NCBI RefSeq assembly: GCF_902499115.1
Contig: NZ_CABVPN010000012.1
Location: 1-64,000, forward strand
Source: Burkholderia diffusa
GTDB lineage: Bacteria; Pseudomonadota; Gammaproteobacteria; Burkholderiales; Burkholderiaceae
DNA length: 64,000 nucleotides
Reading direction: 5' to 3'
Positions 37,327-45,719 of this stretch are shown here, one piece after another. Under the pieces are notes generated by a model. It ran no database searches. It saw only the letters and a program-made list of their open reading frames with translations, and had not been told where the DNA came from. The position numbers were made by a program, and so were the translations under genes. Positions within the stretch are counted from its first letter, which is position 1. The number at the start of each line of letters is the position of its first letter.

Positions 37327-37674
37327 TCACGTCGAAAGCTCGTCGAACGCGATCAACGCATGTGCCGCGTACATCATCGACGGGCCGCCGCCCATGTAGA
37401 CGGCGACACCGGCGACCGCCTCGATCTCCTCGCGCGTCGCCTTCAGCTTGATCAGCGATTGTATGTGGAAACCGATGCAGTCGTCGCAGCGGCACGAGAT
37501 CGCGATGCCTAACGCGATCAGCTCGCGGGTCTTCTTCGTCAGCGCGCCCTCTTTGGTACCGGCCGCGCCCAGTGCGCCGAAGGCGGACATGAGGTCTGGC
37601 TGCGATTGCCGAAGCTTGCGCATCTGCTCGGCGACTTCCGCGGTTCTTTCACGATAGTGCAATGAATTCGACAT
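37327..37674 (-). CDS. Carboxymuconolactone decarboxylase/AhpD-like protein
   Basis: 115 residues from ATG 37674. The CMD fold has LTKKTRELIALGIAISCRCDDCIGFH, where the two Cys of C-x-x-C and the following His form the AhpD-type peroxidase site. AhpD-like proteins reduce peroxiredoxins or peroxides through this disulphide. It is in the same orientation as the CDF gene 38 nt downstream and probably shares its transcript. A redox protective role fits re-exposure to oxygen. Confidence 0.92.
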   Translation of the reverse strand: MSNSLHYRERTAEVAEQMRKLRQSQPDLMSAFGALGAAGTKEGALTKKTRELIALGIAISCRCDDCIGFHIQSLIKLKATREEIEAVAGVAVYMGGGPSMMYAAHALIAFDELST

Positions 37675-37789
37675 GGCTGGCAGCTCCGACAGGACAGGAA
37701 TCGAGTGGGCGCACCACGCTTCGTCGCCGTGACGCCGAATGATGAGCCGCACGTTTGACAACAGCATGATCGCCGGCACTCCGCGGGGA

Positions 37790-37803
37790 CTTGATCTGCG
37801 GCA
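37790..37803. promoter_or_regulatory. Weak FNR-like box
   Basis: TTGATCTGCGGCAA: the left half-site is perfect and the right one has a mismatch. It is centred about 66 nt before the gene at 37863. Kept as a candidate only because its position matches the other boxes. Confidence 0.3.
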
Positions 37804-37862
37804 AAGGTTCGATCGTCATCTTTGCGTACGGTTGAAACCATGCAAACGATTTGGAGAGCGTC

Positions 37863-38255
37863 ATGTCCGCAGTGAGCAGGTTCACCGTTTCGTGCCTGAT
37901 CGGCGTCGCGGTCGCGATGACGGCCAGTCTGGCCGATGCACAGCCGCGCCAGCCCGCTGGCGGTTCCGCCGTCGAGCCGGGCGGTATGATGTACGGCAGT
38001 CAGCTGATGACACCCGCCGAGCGCAGCGCATACCGTACCCGGATGCTCGCTGCGGCATCGGACGCCGAGCGCGAGAAAATCCGCGCGGCGCATCACGCCG
38101 AGATGCAGAAGCGCGCAAAGGCGCGCGGTATCAAGTTGCCCGACGTTCCACCCAGGTGGGGCATGCATCGGGGGCAAGGCATGGGCACGGGCATGGGGCC
38201 GAGCTACATGCACGGCCAGCCTGGCGGCCCTGCAAGCGGCGCCGCCGGCCAGTGA
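37863..38255 (+). CDS. Small periplasmic Met/His/Gly-rich protein
   Basis: 130 residues from ATG 37863; a TTG at 37851 is in frame but less likely. A signal peptide ends at SLADAQ. The middle holds a helical region (PAERSAYRTRMLAAASDAEREKIRAAHHAEMQKRAKARG) typical of small periplasmic proteins. The tail is full of Met, His, Gly and Pro (GMHRGQGMGTGMGP), suited to soft metal ions such as copper. Its role is unknown; periplasmic metal buffering or a helper of the neighbouring metal transporters would fit. It lies between the AhpD-like gene and a two-component kinase. Confidence 0.75.
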   Translation: MSAVSRFTVSCLIGVAVAMTASLADAQPRQPAGGSAVEPGGMMYGSQLMTPAERSAYRTRMLAAASDAEREKIRAAHHAEMQKRAKARGIKLPDVPPRWGMHRGQGMGTGMGPSYMHGQPGGPASGAAGQ

Positions 38256-38372
38256 TCGCGTGGCACGGCGTGCGCGGCGACGGGCACGCCGTGCCGGTCG
38301 CGATCGGCTGCTCGCGTAGCCTGCCGTGACCTGTCGAACGCGTGCGGTCTGATCGTAGATGTACATGGTCGA

Positions 38373-39761
38373 CTAGTGCGTGGCCGCGTCCGTTGCATCG
38401 GCAACCGGCCACGAGACGACCACGCGCAGGCCGCCGAGCGCTGGCGATCGACCTACCTCGATGTCCGCGTCATGCGCGGCTGCGATTCGCCGTACGATCG
38501 ACCAGCCGAGGCCACTCCCGCCCGGCCGGGCTCCCTGCGGCCGAAAGAACCGTTCGCCGAGCCTGTGCAGGTCGTCGTCGCCGATACCCGGGCCGCCGTC
38601 TTCGACCCGTAGCACGGTGTGCCCTTCCCGTCGGCAAACCGAAACGGATATGTGCGCCTGTGGCGGGCTGTAGCCAATCGCATTGTCGACCAGGTTGCGC
38701 ACCATCGACTCGAGCAATGGTTCGTTGCCGCCGACGACGCATGGCGATGGCGCATCGAGTTCCAGCCGCTGCCGTTTTCCGATCGACCGTGGCGCAGCCT
38801 CCGCGACCACCCGTTTCGCCAGGGCCGATACGTCGACCGGTGCACGCTCCGTCAGTGCGCCCGCATCGAGACGCGAAAGCAACAGAAGCTGATCCACCAG
38901 GCGCGCGGCCCGATCGCACCCTTCGAGCACGCCGCGCAGCGCATGCCGGCGTCGCTCGTCATCGGGCTCCGCCATGGCGACCTGCGCCTGTGCCTTGACG
39001 GCCGCGATCGGCGTGCGCAACTCGTGAGCCGCATCGGCAGTGAATCGGCGCTCCGCGTCCATGACGGTGCGAATCCGTTCGAACAGCCGGTTCAGCGCAT
39101 CCAGCATCGACCGCATCTCGAGCGGTGTCCGATCCGGCCGAATCGGATCGAGCGCCTGCGGATTGCGCCGCGCCAGCACTCGGCCGAAATCGCGCAGCGG
39201 TGCCGTGCCACGGCGAACCGCCCAGCCGATGGCGAGCACCAGCAACGGCAACGCGGCCGCCATCGGCCAGAATGCACTGCGCATGACGGCGCGCAGGATC
39301 GATTCGCGTGAATCGATTCGCTCGCCCACGAACACCTGAACGTCGCTGCGCACGCCGTGCACGACGAATACCCGCCACGCATTCCCGTCGATCACGACGG
39401 TCCAGAATCCGGAGGCCCGATCGCGTCCGGTCAGCTCGGGCGCCACCATCGGCTTCGCCGGTGCGTTTTCGGAATGCAGGCCGAGCCGCCCGTCATGAAA
39501 CACCTGAAAGGCCACACGCGGGCCGTACGGATGAAGGATCGGCGCGTCGATCGCATTGTCGTCGTCATCCGGCCCGCGCGCCTGCTGCGCGACGAGCAGT
39601 GCCGCCGCCTGCGCGAGATGGCCATCGAGCAACCGGTCGATCTCGCGCTGCGCATCCAGCCAGGTCAGCATCAGCGTCGATAGCCAGACACCGAGAACCA
39701 CGGCCGGCACGAGCGTCAGCAACCGGCCATGCAACGAACGCGCGGGCAGCAGGGTTTTCAT
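38373..39761 (-). CDS. Sensor histidine kinase (QseC-like)
   Basis: 462 residues. The first membrane helix is near 14-32, an extracytoplasmic sensor follows with an acidic run of Asp residues near 65-70, and the second helix is around 158-178. Then HAMP, DHp box ADAAHELRTPIAAV, N box RNLVDNAIGYSP, DGGPGI and GSGLGWSIV. The last Trp in place of Leu in GLGL is a small deviation. Start codon and regulator stop overlap (ATGA). It is paralogous to the kinase at 28746 and has the same gene order. Confidence 0.94.
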   Translation of the reverse strand: MKTLLPARSLHGRLLTLVPAVVLGVWLSTLMLTWLDAQREIDRLLDGHLAQAAALLVAQQARGPDDDDNAIDAPILHPYGPRVAFQVFHDGRLGLHSENAPAKPMVAPELTGRDRASGFWTVVIDGNAWRVFVVHGVRSDVQVFVGERIDSRESILRAVMRSAFWPMAAALPLLVLAIGWAVRRGTAPLRDFGRVLARRNPQALDPIRPDRTPLEMRSMLDALNRLFERIRTVMDAERRFTADAAHELRTPIAAVKAQAQVAMAEPDDERRRHALRGVLEGCDRAARLVDQLLLLSRLDAGALTERAPVDVSALAKRVVAEAAPRSIGKRQRLELDAPSPCVVGGNEPLLESMVRNLVDNAIGYSPPQAHISVSVCRREGHTVLRVEDGGPGIGDDDLHRLGERFFRPQGARPGGSGLGWSIVRRIAAAHDADIEVGRSPALGGLRVVVSWPVADATDAATH

Positions 39762-40423
39762 GCATCGCCCCGCATCAGCACGTAACCCACGCCGCGCACC
39801 GTTCGGATCAGCTCGCTGCCGAGCTTGGCGCGCAGGCGATGTATGTGGACCTCGACGGCATTGCTCTCCACCTCCTGCCCCCAGCTGTACAGATACTGCT
39901 CGATCTGCTCGCGCGACAGAACCCGGCCGGCATTCAGCATCAGGATGTGCAGCAGGTCGAGCTCTCGCGTGGACAGCGCGACCGGCACGCCGGCGCGGCG
40001 CGCGGTTCGCGACGCGGGTTCCAGCTCGACGTCCTGCGCGTGAAGCCGCTCGGTCGGCCGACCGTGGGACCGCCGGACCAGCGCTCGCAGGCGCGCACCG
40101 AGCTCGTACAGGTCCACGGGCTTGATCACGTAGTCGTCGGCGCCCGCGTCGAGCGCCTTGATGCGGTCGGGCACGGCATCGCGCGCGGTCAGGACCAGGA
40201 TCGGCGACGCCATGCCGTCGCGGCGAATGCGCTGCAGGACATCCATGCCATCCACGAGCGGCAGGCCGAGATCGAGGACCGTCGCGGCATGAACATGCGC
40301 GCGCAGCTCGCGCTGGGCCGCGTCGCCGTCACGCACCCAGTCGACCTGGAACCCTTGCTGGCGTAATCCGGCGCGGATTCCGTCGCCGAGCAGGACGTCG
40401 TCTTCCACGAGCAGGATGCGCAC
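39758..40423 (-). CDS. OmpR-family response regulator (QseB-like)
   Basis: 221 residues. Phosphoacceptor Asp51 is in TVLDLGLP, acidic pocket E7-D8-D9, switch region VLTARDAVPD, K in IKPVDL, and winged-helix output ending EVHIHRLRAKLGSELIRTVRGVGY. Together with the kinase it is the last part of an operon that begins with the SHP-type cytochrome at 42101, so the sensor is co-expressed with the electron carriers. Confidence 0.95.
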   Translation of the reverse strand: MRILLVEDDVLLGDGIRAGLRQQGFQVDWVRDGDAAQRELRAHVHAATVLDLGLPLVDGMDVLQRIRRDGMASPILVLTARDAVPDRIKALDAGADDYVIKPVDLYELGARLRALVRRSHGRPTERLHAQDVELEPASRTARRAGVPVALSTRELDLLHILMLNAGRVLSREQIEQYLYSWGQEVESNAVEVHIHRLRAKLGSELIRTVRGVGYVLMRGDA

Positions 40424-40447
40424 GATCGAGCACTCCGCCGGTGGCCG

Positions 40448-41185
40448 TCAGTCGTCGTCCCCGCCCGCGCCGTGCGCGGGGCGGCCGGTGTCCGTCGCGA
40501 CGGGCCGGTCCGCTCGAGCGGGCTGCGGTGCCGCCTGCCATTGCGTCCACCACCAGCCGATCACCGCGGCCGTCATCACGACAGCGATCCCCCACCACGC
40601 ACGCCGGATGCCGTCGATCGGTGCACCGCGCTTGTAGCCGGTCACCATCGCGCCGGCCAGATTCTCACGATGCACGACGCTGCTGACGAGAACGGCGGCG
40701 ACATGGAACACGACGAGCGCGAGCATGGCGTTCGCCGCACCCTCATGCAGATCACCGAACGACTCGCCGTTTCCGGTGTAGGCCCCCCAGCCGGTCACCC
40801 CCGTGACGACCATCATCGCCAGCATAGCGACGATCGCCACCGCGCCGGCGGGGTTGTGGCCGACGTGATGTTCGGGCCGGCCTTTCGCGAGGCTCAGGAC
40901 GTAGCGGAAAGCGGCCGCCGGCGAACGCACGAACGACGAGAACCGCGCATGACGCGTGCCGGCCACGCCCCAAACGACGCGAAACGCGACGAGCGCCAGC
41001 ATCGTGTAGCCGAACGCGACGTGCATCAGCCGCCATCGCTCGCTCTCGGCGGTCAGCCACGCGCCGGCGAAGGCAATGACGCTCAGCCAGTGGAATACGC
41101 GCAGCGGAGCGTCCCAGACCAGTATCCGTGCGGGACGCGAGGGTGCCGGTTCACCGTGTACTCGGGATGCGGACGAATCGTTCAT
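40448..41185 (-). CDS. Cytochrome b561-family protein with extended C-terminus
   Basis: 245 residues. Haem-ligating histidines lie in RVFHWLSV, LMHVAFGY, DLHEGAANAM and VFHVAAVLVSSVVHRENL, the arrangement of membrane cytochromes b that pair with c-type haem proteins. It takes electrons from quinol and passes them to the periplasmic cytochromes encoded upstream. Its start overlaps the diheme cytochrome gene's stop by 35 nt. The C-terminal 35 residues are polar and unusual for the family. Confidence 0.92.
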   Translation of the reverse strand: MNDSSASRVHGEPAPSRPARILVWDAPLRVFHWLSVIAFAGAWLTAESERWRLMHVAFGYTMLALVAFRVVWGVAGTRHARFSSFVRSPAAAFRYVLSLAKGRPEHHVGHNPAGAVAIVAMLAMMVVTGVTGWGAYTGNGESFGDLHEGAANAMLALVVFHVAAVLVSSVVHRENLAGAMVTGYKRGAPIDGIRRAWWGIAVVMTAAVIGWWWTQWQAAPQPARADRPVATDTGRPAHGAGGDDD

Positions 41186-41672
41186 CGAAATTTCCTTTGT
41201 CTGCTTGCGTATGACATGCGGCGCAATTCGACGGCCGCTTCACTGCAGCGCTGCGCCACACGGACGCAGGAACCTCGTCGTGCGTGGCGGCGAACCACGC
41301 CGACCGGGTAATCCTGTCTTCCGGGGGACGGCGCGCCGCGCCGCCCGTCGCGGCATGTGCCGTCAGCCATGTCTCCAGTTGCCCGATCGTTGTCCGGTCC
41401 AGCGTCGCATCGGTGCCGAAGTGATGGTCGAGACCGTTCAGGATGCGTCGCCACGATTCGGCGGGCAGCGCCCCGGGCGGATAGGCGACATGGCAGGTCG
41501 CGCACTCCTGCCGGTACTTTGGCAGTAATGGAATCGCGACGCTGCGCATTTCGTCTTCCGCCCGTGCCGCGCACGGCAGCAGCGACATCAGCAGCATCGC
41601 GAGCACGCTTGCGCGTGCATGGCGCCGCGCGGCGATCCTGCGCGGCGACTTCGTCGAGTCGATGTTGTTCAT
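41151..41672 (-). CDS. Periplasmic diheme cytochrome c
   Basis: 173 residues. A signal peptide ends at CAARAE. Two covalent haem sites are present: CATCH (about residue 57) and CAACH (about 152), with a Pro/Trp-rich linker between (PPGALPAESWRRIL). This is the DHC type of cytochrome that pairs with SHP, an oxygen-binding cytochrome c, and a cytochrome b561. In Rhodobacter-type systems the three form one electron path from quinol to the SHP haem. The same order is found here. Confidence 0.93.
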   Translation of the reverse strand: MNNIDSTKSPRRIAARRHARASVLAMLLMSLLPCAARAEDEMRSVAIPLLPKYRQECATCHVAYPPGALPAESWRRILNGLDHHFGTDATLDRTTIGQLETWLTAHAATGGAARRPPEDRITRSAWFAATHDEVPASVWRSAAVKRPSNCAACHTQADKGNFDERFVRIPSTR

Positions 41673-41684
41673 GATCGTTCGCCG

Positions 41685-42101
41685 TCAGGGTTTCAGACTC
41701 ATGAGCCAGCTCAGGACGTCGGCCTTCTCGGCCGACGAGCATTCGCGCCCGACGACGTCCTTGCAGTTTCTGCGGAACCACTTTTCGGTCCTGGCGCCGT
41801 CCGTGAACCGGGCCGGGTTGAAAGCGGGCGCAAGCGGCTCGATGGTCTTACCGGTAACGATGTGCGTGCCTGCACCGGTCGGCGTGCCGCCATGGCAGGT
41901 CGCGCAGCTCCAGTCGCGCCCATGTCGGGACGTGAAGAACTGCTGACCGCGCGACGGCATGGCGCCGACGCCTGACTGTGCCGTGTAGCCGGCCAGCAAC
42001 TGGGCCGGCGTTTCGGCACCTGCGTCGGCGATGGCGGCCACGCATATGGCAGCCCCCAGGCCTGCCCGGCATAGCATGCGAACCGAGTCGGATATGCGCA
42101 T
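41685..42101 (-). CDS. SHP-like cytochrome c (DUF1924)
   Basis: 138 residues from ATG 42101, with CAGGAGA just upstream. A signal peptide ends at DAGAE. The single haem site is CATCH in DWSCATCHGGTP. DUF1924 and the sequence around it (TPTGAGTHIVTGKTIEPLAPAFNP, FRRNCKDVVGRECSSAEKADV) mark the sphaeroides haem protein family, which binds oxygen or small ligands at an open coordination site. It heads the operon SHP, diheme c, b561, response regulator, kinase. A candidate QseB-type box lies 42-58 nt upstream. Confidence 0.92.
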   Translation of the reverse strand: MRISDSVRMLCRAGLGAAICVAAIADAGAETPAQLLAGYTAQSGVGAMPSRGQQFFTSRHGRDWSCATCHGGTPTGAGTHIVTGKTIEPLAPAFNPARFTDGARTEKWFRRNCKDVVGRECSSAEKADVLSWLMSLKP

Positions 42102-42142
42102 CGTGGTTCTCCTGAGCGATGCGTTCATCTTCGGGGGAATTC

Positions 42143-42159
42143 CTTACCGGATTCTTAAC
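42143..42159. promoter_or_regulatory. QseB/PmrA-type box upstream of the SHP operon
   Basis: CTTACC-GGATT-CTTAAC: two half-sites 11 nt apart, with 14 of 17 positions identical to the reverse complement of 30853-30869. It lies 42 nt upstream of the SHP start, so it could mediate autoregulation of the two-component genes in that operon. Confidence 0.55.
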
Positions 42160-42271
42160 GCACGGATGCGCGCGCCGTGTCGCGAGTGCGATGCCGCCCG
42201 CCACATGGCCGTTGCGTCGCGCCCGATCGGCCGCTCTTGCAGCAAGCATCCGGCCACCCGTTCATCCCGCC

Positions 42272-42285
42272 TTGACGCAAGTCAA
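42272..42285. promoter_or_regulatory. FNR/ANR-like box (CreA-like gene)
   Basis: TTGACGCAAGTCAA, perfect half-sites. A -10-like TAGTCT is at 42308-42313, 22 nt after the box. The ATG of the CreA-like gene follows at 42376. The box is also 171 nt upstream of the divergent SHP operon. Confidence 0.7.
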
Positions 42286-42375
42286 GCGTTCGATACCGGC
42301 AGGCACCTAGTCTGAAGTTCAATCCGTCTCGTTGCACGGGAGTCCTGCCGAGACAGTTTTGCCGATCAGTCGAGG

Positions 42376-42870
42376 ATGCTGGCGATGATCACGCTGCGAA
42401 CACGTACATGGATTGCGTCCGTCGCGCTGGCGATCTCCTGCGCATCCGTCGTCGATGCGGAGGAACTGGCGCGCATTCCGCCACACTCTCAGCGCTACGG
42501 CGCGCATATCGGCATATCCGCGTACGACGACCCGAAGCTCCACGGAGTAACGTGCTTCGTCTCGGAGCCGCACGCGCGCGACGAACGACCGTCCTTGCGC
42601 GACAGACATGGCGCCGGAGCATCGGTGTCCTGTCACCAGACCGGAACGCTCGCCACGACCGCCCGCTTGCCGCGGCTGGCTCAGGTATTCGACGAATCCG
42701 TCGATCCGGTGTTTGGATCGATACACGTGGTCCGGATTGTCGATCTCCGGCGTCTCGTCGTCGTCTACTTCTCGTACATGGAAAGCGACGTGGCGGGCGA
42801 TCTCCCGGGGCATGTGGATGTCGTCCGCTTGCCGGTGCACTGGGGTGGAACGGACGCATCCGCCGAATGA
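42376..42870 (+). CDS. CreA-family periplasmic protein
   Basis: 164 residues; the Met at 42385 is an alternative start. A signal peptide ends near VVDAEE. CreA features follow: YDDPKLHGVTCFVSEP, then SVSCHQTG, with two cysteines that can form a disulphide, and the final strands VFGSIHVVRIVDL and LVVVYFSY. CreA-type proteins are periplasmic, of unknown function. The gene has an FNR-like box and a well-placed -10, so low-oxygen induction is likely. Confidence 0.85.
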   Translation: MLAMITLRTRTWIASVALAISCASVVDAEELARIPPHSQRYGAHIGISAYDDPKLHGVTCFVSEPHARDERPSLRDRHGAGASVSCHQTGTLATTARLPRLAQVFDESVDPVFGSIHVVRIVDLRRLVVVYFSYMESDVAGDLPGHVDVVRLPVHWGGTDASAE

Positions 42871-42896
42871 TGCGGCGTCATGACTCTGGCGGCGGC

Positions 42897-42910
42897 ATGA
42901 CCTGCGTCAA
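42897..42910. promoter_or_regulatory. FNR/ANR-like box (gene at 43007)
   Basis: ATGACCTGCGTCAA: the right half-site is perfect and the left has A for the first T. It is centred 104 nt before the next ATG. Confidence 0.5.
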
Positions 42911-43006
42911 GCCTGCGTTTTCGCGCGATGTCAGCATGGAAGCAAGATTCCGGTCGCTTTGCGTGCGCATTGCCGATGCGGTAAATCCACCGCCGAGGAG
43001 GCCCCT

Positions 43007-43480
43007 ATGCGATCGCGAATTTTTCTTGTGCTGCTTGCCTGGCTGGCATTGCTTGTCGGCGCGGTATCGACCGCCGGTGCGAACGACCTGACGCGCAGCG
43101 TGACGACGGGCAAGCTCGTCGTCCACTACGGTGTGGTTCCGGCGAGTCGCGCCGCTACGCCGGGCGGCGGTTCCGGCGTGGCGTCGAACAACGTGAACCT
43201 GTTCCTGCTCACGGTCGCCCTGTTCGACAGGTCGAACGGAAAGCGCATTGATAATGCTCACGTCGTTGCTGTCGTGCAGGGACCGCGAAGCGAAGCCAGT
43301 GCCTTCCATTCAAAATCGACGCGGATAGCACTCGACCCGACGCAGGACGGCAATGCGGTCACGTACGGGAACGTGTTCGACGCACGTTGGAAAGGTGTCT
43401 ATCACATCGATCTCACGATCACGAGAGACGGCCTCGGCCATCCGGAGCATGTCCGCCTCAACTACGATCAGCAGTTCTGA
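43007..43480 (+). CDS. Secreted protein of unknown function
   Basis: 157 residues from ATG 43007, with GAGGAG in front. A signal peptide ends near STAGA. The mature part is beta-rich: KLVVHYGVVPAS, NLFLLTVALFDRSNGKRIDNAHVVAVVQGP, then GVYHIDLTITRDG. The pattern of a single immunoglobulin-like sandwich is weakly like YtkA/FixH domains, but no firm family can be named. It is likely periplasmic and may be controlled by the box at 42897. Confidence 0.6.
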   Translation: MRSRIFLVLLAWLALLVGAVSTAGANDLTRSVTTGKLVVHYGVVPASRAATPGGGSGVASNNVNLFLLTVALFDRSNGKRIDNAHVVAVVQGPRSEASAFHSKSTRIALDPTQDGNAVTYGNVFDARWKGVYHIDLTITRDGLGHPEHVRLNYDQQF

Positions 43481-43608
43481 CCGGTCGAGGTAGTCTCTCG
43501 TGTTCGCGTTCGTGCTGCTTCGCGCAGCACGAATGCACGCTCGTGCGCCACTCGGCATCGACGTGAGCACCGCCCTTTTCCCCGCTGATGTGTGTCGACC
43601 GCTTACGT

Positions 43609-44301
43609 TTACATCGAGGGAAGCGTAAGAGGATAGACGAGATGGCTGATCACCTGTTTGACGCCCGGTACAGTCTGGGCTGCCACGCACACCGCTTTGC
43701 GCTCCTCTTCGCTGAAGATCACGCCCCATAGATGTACCCTGCCGTTCCTGACGATGATCTGGCCTCGCGTTAGCGCCCAGCGTTGGCCAGACATCGCATT
43801 CAGTATCGCCTCGCGTATCTCGACGTCCGCATGCGCGACCGACTTCCGTTTGTCGTTCGTCTCGCTGGCAAGCGCGCGCACGAGATCGGCTCGACTCACC
43901 AGGCCTGCCACCTTGCCGTTGTCGACGACTGGCACGCGCTTGATGCGGTGCCGTTCCAGCAATTCGGCAACTTCGGACAGCGGCGTGTCCTCGGCGACCG
44001 TGACGACGTCGACAGTCATCAGGTCCTTCACGGTCTGCGCGTGTTCCTTTACATACTCGCTGGCCAATTCACGGCTGGACGCAAGAAGCTCCAGCCACCA
44101 GGAGCGGCGCCTGGCATGCGTGCCAATTTCGACACGGTGCACGAGGTCGCCTTCGCTGACGATCCCGATCAGCTTTCCGTCCGCATCGATTACTGGAACC
44201 GCGCTGATCGAGTGCTCCACGAGCAGCTTTGCGGTCTCCTGAACGCTCATCTCCGGACTGGCGGAAATGACCGCGGTCGTCATCACGTCACGCGCTCGCA
44301 T
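43609..44301 (-). CDS. CBS-domain pair with C-terminal BON domain
   Basis: 230 residues from ATG 44301. Two CBS motifs follow one another (AVPVIDADGKLIGIVSEGDL near 36-55 and RVPVVDNGKVAGLVSRADL near 120-139), and then a BON domain from about 160 (VEIREAILNAMSG ... GRVHLWGVIFSEEE). CBS pairs bind adenosyl nucleotides and sense energy charge. BON domains associate with membranes or phospholipid. The fusion is typical of the lxa-type loci. An FNR-like box lies 127 nt upstream. Confidence 0.92.
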   Translation of the reverse strand: MRARDVMTTAVISASPEMSVQETAKLLVEHSISAVPVIDADGKLIGIVSEGDLVHRVEIGTHARRRSWWLELLASSRELASEYVKEHAQTVKDLMTVDVVTVAEDTPLSEVAELLERHRIKRVPVVDNGKVAGLVSRADLVRALASETNDKRKSVAHADVEIREAILNAMSGQRWALTRGQIIVRNGRVHLWGVIFSEEERKAVCVAAQTVPGVKQVISHLVYPLTLPSM

Positions 44302-44420
44302 AAGGTGCTCCTTCAATGCGTTGGCCCCTCGCCGGCTCGTCTGCGGTGAAAAGCTGCGCGCACTCACTGAGACCGGCTGGCCTGCAAGATGAATGCTTCA
44401 CTCGGAAACCCGAGGCAAGC

Positions 44421-44434
44421 TTGAGCGATGTCAA
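44421..44434. promoter_or_regulatory. FNR/ANR-like box (CBS-BON gene)
   Basis: TTGAGCGATGTCAA: left half-site TTGAG, right half-site perfect. It lies between the CBS-BON gene and the E2 remnant. Confidence 0.5.
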
Positions 44435-44508
44435 CCGACAGCCGATTGCACCGCAGATGCGGCGATCCAGGCGTTCAAGCGGCGTCGTGATCCGCGATCA
44501 CCGGTTCT

Positions 44509-44850
44509 TTGCACTTGCGACGCAAGTGTCGGCCACGGTCGAATCGGGCGTCGGACGGGCAACACGTGGCGCCCCCGATCCCGGATGTGCCAGCCGCGCG
44601 CAAGCTTGCGCAGCAGCACCAGGTCGATCCCGACAGTGTCACGGGCACCGACCCGACAGGCTCGGTGACGCTTGCGGACGTCGAACGGGCGATCGCGGCG
44701 GCGGGTTTGCCTGCGGCCGGCACGCCCCGGAGAGCGCTCTCCGGCAACGAGACGGGTTATCGCGGCTGCGTATCCGACGGCAATCGCGGTGCGCTGTTCC
44801 TGGTTGAGCTGGGTGAATTGCTGCAGCACCCCGAGGAGTTGAACCGATGA
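44509..44850 (+). pseudogene. 2-oxoacid dehydrogenase E2 remnant (subunit-binding domain)
   Basis: The open part reads VPAARKLAQQHQVDPDSVTG, then TLADVERAIAAAGLPAA: this is the peripheral subunit-binding domain of dihydrolipoyl acyltransferases. The lipoyl domain before it and the large catalytic domain after it are missing. A short tail with LFLVELGELLQHPEELNR runs to the stop, which overlaps the acyl carrier start (ATGA). The likely history is internal deletion of a full E2 that once preceded the carrier gene. Confidence 0.6.
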
Positions 44851-45107
44851 ACAATGCAGACATCCTTTCGGCCGTACTGGAAACGCTTGCATCCGTCGCG
44901 CCGGAACTCGACCCGTCGACGCTGCGTGCGGATCGTCCGCTGCGCAGTCAGGTCGATCTCGATTCGATGGACTGGCTCAATTTTCTGACGGGCCTTCATG
45001 CGCGGCTGAAGGTGGAGATCCCGGAGCGCGACTATGGTCGTCTGGTTACGCTCGACGATATCGTCGGCTATCTCGCGGCCGCAGACGCACACCGACCGGT
45101 GTCTTGA
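44847..45107 (+). CDS. Acyl carrier protein
   Basis: 86 residues. The phosphopantetheine attachment site is Ser40 in VDLDSMDWLNF, preceded by acidic helix 1 and followed by RLVTLDDIVGYL. Tiny carrier genes next to E2 genes occur in related beta-proteobacteria, where their role is not settled. Here the E2 is degraded, so the carrier may be orphaned. The start overlaps the remnant's stop. Confidence 0.85.
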   Translation: MNNADILSAVLETLASVAPELDPSTLRADRPLRSQVDLDSMDWLNFLTGLHARLKVEIPERDYGRLVTLDDIVGYLAAADAHRPVS

Positions 45108-45203
45108 GGCCGGTCCATCGCGCAAGCTGGCATTTGCGCCGACGTCGGAGCGTCCGCCGCACCGTTACACGAGGGCGCACGGTCCCGTGCGCCCGCGCAT
45201 GCT

Positions 45204-45719
45204 TCAGCGCGCCGCAGGCGTCGCGACCGCTTCCGCCAGCCTGCGCGCTGCCTGTTCGGCAAATGCCGCCAGAATCGGGCTGGCATCGCCATGCAACGTT
45301 TCGCGCGGCGTCACGCGACATTCGGCGAGCGGCGACTTGCGTGCCAGTGTCCGCATTTGCGTTAGCGCGGAGTCCGCACCACGTTGCGCGAAGCTGCAAA
45401 AGAATGCGACACGCGGCAGGCGCCGCTGATTCGCGACGAGATACGCCCGCACCGGCGACGATACGCAGCCTGCCCAGACCGGGGAACCGATCACCACGAG
45501 ATCGTACGCGGACGGGTCGCGCTTCGCCGCGACGATCTCCGCCGGCTTCTGGTTGATTGCCTCGACGAGCGAACGCAGATAGCCGAACGGGCCCGTGCGA
45601 TCGCGCGTCACGATGATTTCCTCGACGTCGGCGTCGAGCATCTCGGCCAACGCGGCCGCGGCCCGGCGGGTCGTGCCGGTGCGCGAATAGAATACGACGA
45701 GAACCTTGCCGGCATACAT
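45204..45719 (-). CDS. Flavodoxin-family protein
   Basis: 171 residues from ATG 45719. The FMN-phosphate loop is YSRTGTTRR near the start, and the second flavin contact GSPVWAGCVSSPV is in the middle. This fits the flavodoxin/NAD(P)H-dependent reductase group. An electron-transfer role in low oxygen is plausible. It stands alone on the minus strand. Confidence 0.9.
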   Translation of the reverse strand: MYAGKVLVVFYSRTGTTRRAAAALAEMLDADVEEIIVTRDRTGPFGYLRSLVEAINQKPAEIVAAKRDPSAYDLVVIGSPVWAGCVSSPVRAYLVANQRRLPRVAFFCSFAQRGADSALTQMRTLARKSPLAECRVTPRETLHGDASPILAAFAEQAARRLAEAVATPAAR

